Assembly: GCA_036678685.1 (NCBI GenBank)
Contig: JAZIHH010000028.1
Span: 91,764-155,763, forward strand
Direction of reading: 5' to 3'
Origin: JAZIHH01 sp036678685
GTDB taxonomy: Bacteria > Bacillota > UBA4882 > UBA10575
Length of the DNA: 64,000 nucleotides
Under the pieces are notes generated by a model. It was not told where the DNA came from. It did no database searches and was given only the letters and a program-made list of their open reading frames with translations. The position numbers and the translations under genes were made by a program. Within the stretch, counting starts at the first letter, position 1. Each line of letters starts with the position of its first letter. Below, piece by piece: positions 49,417-57,335 of this stretch.

Positions 49417-50255
49417 GCTATTCATACCGGCAGTACGCGGGGGAGACCGTCGAGGCCCTCAAAAATATCTCTTTTACCATCGAAACCGGCGACTTTACCG
49501 GGATCATGGGACCTACCGGCAGCGGCAAAACCACCTTGGTTCAATTGATGGCCGGGCTGCGCGCGCCCACCGGCGGGCGGGTCTATGTCAACGGCGAAGA
49601 TATCAACGCCAAAGGCTATGACAAGAGCAGCTTAAGGCAGAGGGTGGGGGTGGTGTTTCAATACCCGGAGTATCAGCTCTTTGCCGCCACGGTGGAGAAG
49701 GATGTGGCCTTTGGCTTGAAATATAGCGGTTTGAGCCGCCGGAAGGTAACGGCCCGCGTCCGGTGGGCCCTTGAAACCATGGGTTTTGACTTTGAAAAAA
49801 TCCGGGACCAATCGCCGCTGGCCCTTTCCGGGGGGGAAAAACGGCGGGTCGCCATTGCCGGGGTGATCGTGACCAAACCGCAAATCCTGATTTTTGATGA
49901 GCCCATCGCCGGGCTTGACCCGTGCGGCCGGGAAAACTTTTTGCAGTTTGTCAAGCAAATGAATCAGACGGGGACCACCATCATCATGGTCTCCCATAAC
50001 ATGGAGGCCCTGGCGGAGTACACCAGGCACCTCCTGGTGCTGGAGAAAGGCCGGCTGGTTGATTCCGGACCGACCAGGGAGGTTTTCGCCCGCCTCAAGC
50101 AAAGGAAGACCGGGGTCCTGGCCCAAACCAAAGCACAAAGAATCGTCACTCTGCTCGCCGCTGGAGGCAAGCTGGCCCTCTCGCCGGCGATCGTCACCTA
50201 CGACGACTTGCTTTCCGCCTTAAAGCAGGAACTGGCCGGAGGTGGCAGGGGATGA
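49392..50255 (+). CDS. ecfA2: ECF transporter ATPase A2
   Basis: A 287-residue ABC ATPase. Walker A is GPTGSGKTT (about 38-46), Q-loop VVFQYPEYQLFAATV (about 87-101), signature LSGGEKRR (about 144-151) and Walker B ILIFDEPIAGLDP (about 162-174). YPEYQLF distinguishes EcfA2 from EcfA1. Its C-terminal part (about 230-287) carries the grooves that receive EcfT coupling helices. It overlaps ecfA1 by 25 bp and ecfT by four bases (ATGA). Confidence 0.93.
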   Translation: MAIKIENVSYSYRQYAGETVEALKNISFTIETGDFTGIMGPTGSGKTTLVQLMAGLRAPTGGRVYVNGEDINAKGYDKSSLRQRVGVVFQYPEYQLFAATVEKDVAFGLKYSGLSRRKVTARVRWALETMGFDFEKIRDQSPLALSGGEKRRVAIAGVIVTKPQILIFDEPIAGLDPCGRENFLQFVKQMNQTGTTIIMVSHNMEALAEYTRHLLVLEKGRLVDSGPTREVFARLKQRKTGVLAQTKAQRIVTLLAAGGKLALSPAIVTYDDLLSALKQELAGGGRG

Positions 50256-51046
50256 GGAGTCTTCCCACCGGCCAATATATCCCGGGCCATTCCCTCCTCC
50301 ACCAACTCGATGCCAGGGTAAAAATTCTCTGTTTTTTCATCCTCATGGCCGCCGTCATTGGCGCCTCGTCCCTTTGGGGCTACGCCCTGGTGCTGGCCGT
50401 GCTTGCCCTGCTCATTCTGTTTTCCAGGTTGCCGCTGCGCTGCGCGGTTGCCCCGGTCCGCCGCATCTCCTGGTTCCTACTGGTAATTTTGCTGATGAAC
50501 GCCTTGTTTTTTGGCGGGGAAGACGTCTTGGCCTCCTGGGGGATTTTCCGGCTCTCGTATGGCGGAATTAAGCAGGGCTTCCGGGTGGTGACCAATGTGG
50601 TCCTCATTCTCATCCTTGGTAATCTCTTGACCATGACCACCTTGCCCACCCAGGTCACCGCGGCCCTGGAGAGCCTGGGCAAACCGTTAAAGTTCATCGG
50701 TGTCCCCACCGAAGAGGTGGCCATGATCCTCAGCGTGGCCCTGCAGTTTATCCCCATTTTAATGGAGGAGGCGGAATTAATCAAAATGGCCCAAACCGCC
50801 AGAGGCGCCAGGTTTGAAAGTAGGAAGCTTTCGGAACGGGCGGCAAGTTTTCTTCCCCTGGTGGTACCGATTTTCATCTCCGCTTTCCGGCGGGCGGAGG
50901 AGTTATCTCTGGCGATGGAGGCACGCGGCTATCGCAATGCCAAAAACCGTACCAAACGCGAGAAAGAACCCCTGGCGGCGTCCGATTACAGCGCCTTGAC
51001 GGTCTGTGCTTTCATCTGCCTGCTCCAATTTTTCTTGTTGCCGTAA
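50252..51046 (+). CDS. ecfT: ECF transporter transmembrane subunit T
   Basis: A 264-residue membrane protein with four to five helices (cluster at about 25-115 and a last one near the C-terminus). The HQLDARVKILCFF start (about residue 14-26) is the family signature. Two Ala-Arg-Gly coupling motifs are seen, ARG in AQTARGARFESRKL (about 179-192) and AMEARGYRNAKNRT (about 220-233), which contact the two ATPases. It is the third gene of the ECF operon, coupled to ecfA2 by the ATGA overlap. Confidence 0.93.
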   Translation: MRSLPTGQYIPGHSLLHQLDARVKILCFFILMAAVIGASSLWGYALVLAVLALLILFSRLPLRCAVAPVRRISWFLLVILLMNALFFGGEDVLASWGIFRLSYGGIKQGFRVVTNVVLILILGNLLTMTTLPTQVTAALESLGKPLKFIGVPTEEVAMILSVALQFIPILMEEAELIKMAQTARGARFESRKLSERAASFLPLVVPIFISAFRRAEELSLAMEARGYRNAKNRTKREKEPLAASDYSALTVCAFICLLQFFLLP

Positions 51047-51100
51047 TATGGCCTTGTGCCTCATTACAATACAATTACCAATTAGTTGGGAGGTAAGACA

Positions 51101-51649
51101 ATGACAAAGATGTCTTCTGTGAAACTTTCGATTATCACCGCAATCTGCATCGGACTCTGTGTCGTCCTGCCCATGGCGTTCCACGCCATTCCGAACGGGG
51201 GCATTCTTTTCAGCCCGATGCACATTCCTGTTCTGCTATGCGGACTCATCTGTGGATGGTCTTATGGTCTCCTTTGCGGGCTGGCCGGTCCCCTACTCTC
51301 CACCCTGATCACGGGAATGCCGCCGGTAGCCTATTTGCCGCCGATGATGGTTGAGCTTGCCGCTTACGGGCTGGTTTGCGGAGTCATGATTAAGTTGGTC
51401 CGCACGAAAAAACTCTATGCCGACCTCTACATCAGTTTGATGGTGGCGCTCCTGGCCGGGCGTATTGTCGCCGGGATCGCCAGGGCACTGATTTTCGCTC
51501 CCGGAAGCTACACTTTAGCCGCCTGGACCACCAGCTACTTTGTGATGACCTGGCCCGGGATAATCCTCCAGCTCGTGATCGTGCCGGCTGTTGTTGCCGC
51601 CTTGATGAAGGCGAAGCTGATCCCGGAGTGGTATCCTGCGCAGGACTGA
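51101..51649 (+). CDS. ECF transporter S component of unknown substrate
   Basis: A 182-residue membrane protein with about six helices and no polar domain. It contains SPMHIPVLLCGLICGWSYGLLCGLAGPL in residues 43-70 (motif pieces MHIPVLL and GPLLSTLITGMPP), matching a widespread but unassigned group of S components rather than BioY, ThiT, RibU or FolT. GGGAGG lies seven bases before ATG 51101; a GTG or ATG 15 bp upstream is less likely. It gives substrate specificity to the EcfAAT module encoded just before. The P-loop kinase that follows may act on the same compound. Confidence 0.85.
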   Translation: MTKMSSVKLSIITAICIGLCVVLPMAFHAIPNGGILFSPMHIPVLLCGLICGWSYGLLCGLAGPLLSTLITGMPPVAYLPPMMVELAAYGLVCGVMIKLVRTKKLYADLYISLMVALLAGRIVAGIARALIFAPGSYTLAAWTTSYFVMTWPGIILQLVIVPAVVAALMKAKLIPEWYPAQD

Positions 51650-51665
51650 AGCAACGAGGAAGACA

Positions 51666-52850
51666 ATGGGGAACGCAACCTTTGCCGGCTACCTGAAATA
51701 CCAGGCGGCACAGCACCCCGGTATGACGCCACAGGATGCGGTAAAGCTATGCTTTCAAGCGGCTTTTGGCGGCGAGCATCTTTTGACGGATCCGGCGCAA
51801 GCCCGCGCTAACCTGTTGGCCGAGTTTGCGCAGACCCCGCCGCGGAGGATAGAGGTCTTCGAGCCAATCTCCGCTGAATACAGCCGCTGTAACCTGGCCG
51901 CCTGGAAACACCGGCAGCTGCCGCCGGAATGGCTTTTCCGTATGTTTTGGCATTCGACGCCGGTTAATTCTACGCCGGGTAATTCTGTGCCCAAAAACTT
52001 TGCGCAGGATAATTCCGTGCCGGATAATTCTCCACCGGAAAAGAGGAAAAAGGGGGAGACGCTCTTTACGGAGAACCTGGCGACTGTGACCGCCTGCGCG
52101 GATCGGGGTCTCCTCCCTTTTCCCGGCGCAGCCTGGCGCAGGTATCTGGAGGAGTATCTGGCGGGCGGGGTGCGGCCGGTTCACCACAGCGAGGAGTACC
52201 GGTTAAGGGAGCAACCGGCTTACCGCATTGTCAAAAGGGAGTATGAGAAGCTCCTGCCGGTTTTGCAAAAACTCGCCACGATTCAGGAGCAAGACCTCCA
52301 AAAGCAGGCCGTCCAGGAGCAAACCATCCAGAAGCAGGCTGTGCCGAAAGTCATCGCTATCGACGGCCGGGCGGCGGCGGGCAAGACCACGCTTGCCGCC
52401 CTCCTCGCCCGGGTGCTGGCGGCAGAGGTCATCCCGATGGATGACTTCTTCCTCCCGGCGGAATTGCGCACCGCGGAAAGGCTGGCGGAAAGCGGCGGGA
52501 ATGTCCATTACGAGCGTTTCCGCGCCGAGGTCCTGCCGTATCTCAAGAAGAACGGGAGCTTTTCCTACCGCCGGTTTGACTGCGGGATTATGGACTATGG
52601 CAAGATTCGCCTCGTCCAAAACAGTTCCTGGCGGATTGTCGAGGGTTCCTACAGCTGTCATCCGGCCTTTGGCGACTACATGGACTGCCGGATTTTCTGC
52701 GATATCTCCCCTGAGGAACAGAGGAGGAGGATTGTTAAAAGAAACGGCCCTGAGATGGCAGAGGTCTTCGCGGCCCAATGGATTCCCATGGAAGAGCAGT
52801 ACTTCAAAACTGAACGGATTAAAGATAAAGCGGATGTAATCATTAAGTAG
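51666..52850 (+). CDS. Two-domain protein: uncharacterised N-domain fused to uridine-kinase-like P-loop kinase
   Basis: A 394-residue cytoplasmic protein. Residues about 15-185 form an uncharacterised domain (DAVKLCFQAAFGGEHLL, SAEYSRCNLAAWK) like that found in some clostridial hypothetical proteins, interrupted by a low-complexity Asn-Ser-Pro linker (about 98-125). A Gln-rich repeat linker (KQAVQEQTIQKQAV, about 217-230) leads to a kinase domain: Walker A DGRAAAGKTT (about 235-244), PMDDFFLP (about 258-265), and a GSYSCHPAFGDY lid/substrate motif (about 323-334) as in uridine kinase-like enzymes. It starts 16 bp after the S component, so it may trap the imported compound by phosphorylation. 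That role is inference. Confidence 0.75.
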   Translation: MGNATFAGYLKYQAAQHPGMTPQDAVKLCFQAAFGGEHLLTDPAQARANLLAEFAQTPPRRIEVFEPISAEYSRCNLAAWKHRQLPPEWLFRMFWHSTPVNSTPGNSVPKNFAQDNSVPDNSPPEKRKKGETLFTENLATVTACADRGLLPFPGAAWRRYLEEYLAGGVRPVHHSEEYRLREQPAYRIVKREYEKLLPVLQKLATIQEQDLQKQAVQEQTIQKQAVPKVIAIDGRAAAGKTTLAALLARVLAAEVIPMDDFFLPAELRTAERLAESGGNVHYERFRAEVLPYLKKNGSFSYRRFDCGIMDYGKIRLVQNSSWRIVEGSYSCHPAFGDYMDCRIFCDISPEEQRRRIVKRNGPEMAEVFAAQWIPMEEQYFKTERIKDKADVIIK

Positions 52851-52902
52851 TCATGCTCCCCGGCGCGCCGGGGTAAAAGCGCTGTATCTCTAGCGGTCAC
52901 TA

Positions 52903-52945
52903 CCTCCTCACTTGAGTACAGAGCTTGGGTGAGGAGGTTATTTTT
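52903..52945 (+). terminator. Terminator of the ECF operon
   Basis: Nine-bp perfect stem CCTCCTCAC (52903-52911) with GTGAGGAGG (52929-52937), followed by TTATTTTT. A separate 16-bp perfect palindrome CCCCGGCGCGCCGGGG lies at 52858-52873, directly after the kinase stop codon. Confidence 0.75.
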
Positions 52946-53092
52946 AAGTGTTGGTTTGAAACATTAATCTTATCTGTAGAAAAGTCCGGAAAACACGGCA
53001 AGGGCAGGAAAATCCCCAAAGAAAAGCGAATATTACTAAAATTAAATACATCTATACCTAAAAGATAAAGACAGCTTAGAGGAGATGTAGCA

Positions 53093-54565
53093 ATGATTAC
53101 CGGTGCGATCAAGAATAAGATCGATAAAATATGGACCGACATCTGGGCGGGGGGAATCACCCAGCCGTTGACTGTAATAGAGCAGTTGACCTACTTGATG
53201 TTTATCCGTGCTCTAGATGAAAAGGAGATCGAGAACGAGAGCCTGGAAGCGGCGGGAGTGGAAGTGCAAAAGATTTTCCCGCAAACCCCGGAAGGACAAG
53301 CCATGCGCTGGTCCAAGTTTAAAGACAAGGATGCACGGGATATTTTTAAGCTCATCAGGGATGAGGTCTTTCCTTTCATTAAGTCTTTGAACGGGGATGC
53401 GGAGTCCGCCTTTTCTAGGTATATGGAGGACGCACTCTTCCTTTTACCCACTCCACAGGTGCTGCAGAAGGTCATTACCGGGTTGGAAGAACTCTATGAG
53501 CGTAATATCAAGGACAAGGATACGCTTGGGGATCTATATGAATATATACTCAGCAAATTGAACCAAGCTGGGATAAATGGGCAATTTCGGACCCCGAAGC
53601 ATATCCGGGACATGATGGTGGAGCTGGTAGAGCCGACACCTGACGACCTGATCTGTGACCCGGCCTGTGGTACCGCCGGTTTCCTGGTTTCCGCTGCCGA
53701 GTATATTAGGAGAAAATACGAGAAAATAATGACGCCGGAACAATGGGAGCGGTTTACCGGGGAGATGTTTACCGGGTTTGACACCGACCGGACGATGCTG
53801 CGTTTGTCCGCTATGAACTTGATGCTTCATTCCGTGACAAATCCCCATATTAGCTATGCTGACAGCGTTTCCAAACAGAATAATATTGAGGACAAGTTTA
53901 CCCTTATCTTGGCGAATCCGCCCTTCACCGGGACGATCGACGCGGAGAGCATTCATGATAAACTGAAAAAAGTCTGTAATACCAAAAAGACGGAACTACT
54001 ATTTGTCGCCCTTTTCCTCCGGATGTTAAGAAGAGGCGGCCGGTGTGCCTGTATTGTGCCGGACGGGGTTTTATTCGGCACCACCCGAGCCCATAAAGCC
54101 CTGCGGCAGGAATTGGTGGAAAACCAACACCTCCAGGCCGTCATCTCCATGCCTAGCGGGGTGTTCAAACCATACGCCGGTGTTTCTACAGCAGTGTTGG
54201 TCTTTACCAAGACTGACGCCGGCGGCACAGATAAAGTTTGGTTTTATGATATGAAGTCCGACGGTTATTCCTTGGACGATAAACGGACCGACTTAGGCCA
54301 TGAAGGGGATATTCCCGATATTATCGCCAGATTTCACAACCTCGAAGGAGAAATCAAACGGAAACGCACTGAACAAAGTTTCCTGGTGGACAAAGAGGAG
54401 ATCAAAGAGAATGATTACGACCTCTCCATCAACCGTTACAAAGAGATTGAGTACGAAAAAGTGGAGTACGACAAGCCGGAAGTCATCATGGCCCGCCTGG
54501 ACCAACTGGCTTTGGATATAAGCACCAAGATGGAAGAGTTGAGGGGGCTGTTGAAGAATGGGTAA
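53093..54565 (+). CDS. hsdM: Type I restriction-modification methyltransferase subunit M
   Basis: A 490-residue N6-adenine methyltransferase. The N-terminal helical bundle (about 5-130) with EQLTYLMFIRALDEKE is followed by the SAM-binding motif I DPACGTAGFLVSA (about 188-200) and the catalytic motif IV NPPF at residues 275-278. A C-terminal tail (about 450-490) packs on the S subunit. It methylates the host recognition sequence chosen by HsdS. GAGGAGATG lies before the ATG. The gene overlaps hsdS by eight bases. All motifs are intact, so modification could continue only with a functional S subunit. Confidence 0.95.
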   Translation: MITGAIKNKIDKIWTDIWAGGITQPLTVIEQLTYLMFIRALDEKEIENESLEAAGVEVQKIFPQTPEGQAMRWSKFKDKDARDIFKLIRDEVFPFIKSLNGDAESAFSRYMEDALFLLPTPQVLQKVITGLEELYERNIKDKDTLGDLYEYILSKLNQAGINGQFRTPKHIRDMMVELVEPTPDDLICDPACGTAGFLVSAAEYIRRKYEKIMTPEQWERFTGEMFTGFDTDRTMLRLSAMNLMLHSVTNPHISYADSVSKQNNIEDKFTLILANPPFTGTIDAESIHDKLKKVCNTKKTELLFVALFLRMLRRGGRCACIVPDGVLFGTTRAHKALRQELVENQHLQAVISMPSGVFKPYAGVSTAVLVFTKTDAGGTDKVWFYDMKSDGYSLDDKRTDLGHEGDIPDIIARFHNLEGEIKRKRTEQSFLVDKEEIKENDYDLSINRYKEIEYEKVEYDKPEVIMARLDQLALDISTKMEELRGLLKNG

Positions 54566-55487
54566 GTGGCCACTGGTGAGGTTGGGGGATGTGGCAACCG
54601 TTGTTAGTGGTTCAACCCCTAAGACATCAGTTGAAGAATATTGGAACGGTAATAACTGTTGGGTAACATCTGCAGAATTGTCCGATGATGTAGTTGTAAT
54701 TAACGATACAATTAGAAAAATTACTGATTTAGCAGTAAAAGATACTGGTTTAAAACCGTTGTCGATAGGAACTGTATTATTGTCTTCTAGAGCACCAATA
54801 GGTAAAGTGGCAATAACAGGGCGTGTTATGTATTGTAATCAGGGGTTTAAAAATTTAGTTTGTGGAGAAAGGATATATAATAAATACTTACTCTGGTTTT
54901 TAAAAGGAAAAACAGAATATTTAAACTCGTTAGGTCGAGGAGCAACGTTTAAAGAGATTTCTAAAGAAATCGTAGAAGGGATTAACATACCACTACCTCC
55001 CCTCAACATCCAAAAATACATCGCCAACACCCTAGATAAAACCCAAGAAATAATTGATGGCCATAAAAAACAGCTTGCAGAACTTGATTATTTGATTAAG
55101 GTAGTTTTTTATGAGATGTTTGGGGATCCTGTACTCAACGAAAAGGGATGGGACGTAAAACCTCTTCAAAAGTGTGCAGAAATTGTATCAGGGGTCACCA
55201 AAGGTAGAGATTTAACCGGGAAAGAAGTTGTCAATGTTCCTTATTTACGTGTTGCCAACGTACAAGATGGTTATATCGATATAAGTGATATTAAAACTAT
55301 AGATGTATTGCCAGAAGATAAAGTTAAATATAAGCTCCAGAGAGGAGACATTCTATTAACGGAAGGTGGCGACCCCGATAAGTTGGGTAGAGGTTCGGTT
55401 TGGTATGAAGAAATTCCTGATTGTATTCACCAAAACCATATCTTCCGTGTTAGAGTTGATAAAGATATTTTAAACCCTGAATATGTA

Positions 55488-57071
55488 GGGTTTCCTGAAA
55501 AAGTCCTAATTGACGGCAAAATTGGCCACAAAACCGTACATTGACAACTCAAATCTCGCAAGGAAAAAACGGACAAAAAGAAGCTGTAGCTTCCTTTGCA
55601 AGTTCATCACCAAGAATTGCAGATGAATAACGCATTCACTGGTCTCTTGGAGTTTAGCCATTATACAACCTAAACCGTAGCACCGTTTTCCTTCTCCAAA
55701 CTTGCCTTCTATCTGGTTCCGTATTCGATTATCCATCTGCTCTATTCGTTTCTGACTTTTGAGTTTTTTGATATTCGGCCGTCCCAGCCGCGGCCCGCTT
55801 AGGCGGATTCCGTTTTCTTTGCAAAACTCAAGGTTTTTTCGGTTTCTAAAGATTTTGTCCGCACAGACTACTTTGGGGTAATAACCGTAGCGCTTTCGAT
55901 ACCTTTCAATGCTTTCGATCAAAAGAGTTCCTTCGTTGAAATTGTTCCAGTCCAGTTTTTCTACAAAAGCAAAGCCGCCAACGAGGCTTGCGACTACTTT
56001 TGCACCAAACTCCGTTTGTGCGCGGGCTTTTCCCCGGACAATAGGACGGATGTGCGGTTGACTGATACTGACGATCCGATCTTCAATTTGGTTGGCCTTT
56101 TGCTCATACATGGCTTGTTGTTGCTCATAAAGCTTTTGAATAGTCTGGAAGTCCCGTTCCTGTTTTTGATTAAGCTTACCGTGCCCGTCCATGCCTAAAA
56201 GGTCTTTCACGATCCTGATATCCCGTGCCACGTAGCGTAATTGCTTACCAACGGCTTTCCGAAGCGCCTTCTTGTGATGCTTTTTAGCTTTTGCTTGAGA
56301 AAGATAATCCTTTCTGGCGTTACGCCTGTAAGTGCGCGGCTTGAGCATTTGTCCTTTGAAAGGCTCATACAGTGTATCAATGATCATCTCCAGCTTTTCA
56401 CGGGCTTCATTAAGCAGTGATAGATCGGTCGGATAACGAATATCCGCCGGTGCACATGTTGCGTCGATAATAAGCCGGCCCCTGTTCTTCTTGCCGGAAT
56501 CTCCTCCCGGGCCATTCTTGTCATCAGGACCATGGTCATCCGGTTTTTTCGGTTTCTTCTCTAAACAGATGAGCTCATTAATCTCTTGCATGATTGGACC
56601 GCTTAAGCGTTTGCGGAAATGAACCATCATCGAAGCGTCAAACGGAGCCTTCTTTTGAAATTCCGGAAGCCCGATAAAGTATTGGAGATATGGGTTTTCT
56701 GTCAACTGGTTCACTAACTCTTCATCGGAGAGGCCTAAGGTCTCTTTGATTATTAGGGCGCCAAGGGCCATTCTCACCGGCTTGGCCGGAGCGCCTTGGC
56801 TTTTTGCAAACAACGAGGCGTATTTCTCTTCAATGACATCCCAGGGGATGATCTTTGACAGCTTGACCCATCGATTCTCTGGATCGAGTTCACCACTAAA
56901 CGGGAGATAGAAGTCTTCCAATGGAAGTTGGCGTTCAGTTTTACGGTACATGGCAGTCACTCCAAATGCAAGGGTTTTGCATCAAAGTTCTGCTTTTCCT
57001 TGCATTTTTCCTGCTACTTTTTTGAGTTTTTTCCTTTATTCATGCGGGTTTGGGAATTATTCAGGAAACCC
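55488..57071 (-). mobile_element. 1,584-bp insertion sequence in hsdS
   Basis: Terminal inverted repeats GGGTTTCCTGAA (55488-55499) and TTCAGGAAACCC (57060-57071) are perfect over 12 bp. The element is flanked by the 6-bp direct target duplication TATGTA (55482-55487 and 57072-57077). It encodes one transposase on the minus strand and nothing else. It belongs to the DDE class with DUF772-type N-terminus (IS5/IS1182-like). Intact ends and gene suggest recent insertion and possible activity. Confidence 0.95.
55506..56951 (-). CDS. DDE transposase (IS5/IS1182-like)
   Basis: A 481-residue transposase. The N-terminal DUF772-type region (ALGALIIKETLGLSDEELV..., about 63-81, and MMVHFRKRL) precedes a basic helical linker (about 125-250). 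The DDE triad candidates are Asp in RLIIDATCAPADI (about 160), Asp in VVCADKIFRNR (about 360) and Glu in QIEGKFGEGKR (about 416). ATG 56951 follows GGAG at eight bases; the in-frame GTG at 56960 lies inside that site. The gene ends 18 bp from the element's inner end. It has no frameshift and is probably functional. Confidence 0.9.
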   Translation of the reverse strand: MYRKTERQLPLEDFYLPFSGELDPENRWVKLSKIIPWDVIEEKYASLFAKSQGAPAKPVRMALGALIIKETLGLSDEELVNQLTENPYLQYFIGLPEFQKKAPFDASMMVHFRKRLSGPIMQEINELICLEKKPKKPDDHGPDDKNGPGGDSGKKNRGRLIIDATCAPADIRYPTDLSLLNEAREKLEMIIDTLYEPFKGQMLKPRTYRRNARKDYLSQAKAKKHHKKALRKAVGKQLRYVARDIRIVKDLLGMDGHGKLNQKQERDFQTIQKLYEQQQAMYEQKANQIEDRIVSISQPHIRPIVRGKARAQTEFGAKVVASLVGGFAFVEKLDWNNFNEGTLLIESIERYRKRYGYYPKVVCADKIFRNRKNLEFCKENGIRLSGPRLGRPNIKKLKSQKRIEQMDNRIRNQIEGKFGEGKRCYGLGCIMAKLQETSECVIHLQFLVMNLQRKLQLLFVRFFLARFELSMYGFVANFAVN

Positions 57072-57335
57072 TATGTATCAAAATTAATAGGTAGCGATTA
57101 TGGAAAAAGATATTTCTTAAAATCAGCAAAACAAACAACCGGGATTGCAACGATAAATTCCAAACAGCTTAAGGAGTTTTTAGTTTTATGTCCACCCCTC
57201 GATCTCCAAACCAAATTCGCCAACATCGTCACCAAAATCGAAGAACAAAAAGCCCTGGTCAAGCAAGCCATTGCCGAGAGCGAGCACCTTTTCAAGAGCC
57301 TAATGAGCGAGTATTTTGATTAGGCAGGTGATCCC

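Larger units (their letters stand above)
54558..57323 (+). pseudogene. hsdS: Type I specificity subunit gene hsdS, split by an insertion sequence
   Basis: The first part (54558-55487) encodes the first target recognition domain (PLVRLGDVATVVSGSTP...), a helical spacer (IANTLDKTQEIIDGHKKQL) and most of the second domain, up to LNPEYV. The insertion sequence 55488-57071 follows. Beyond it, 57078-57323 resumes in frame with SKLIGSDYGKRYFLKSAK and the final helix (KIEEQKALVKQAI...MSEYFD). Removing the element and one copy of TATGTA gives a continuous gene of 392 codons, with no other damage. The first recognition domain is clearly more AT-rich than hsdM and hsdR, as expected for horizontally exchanged specificity domains. 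Confidence 0.92.
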
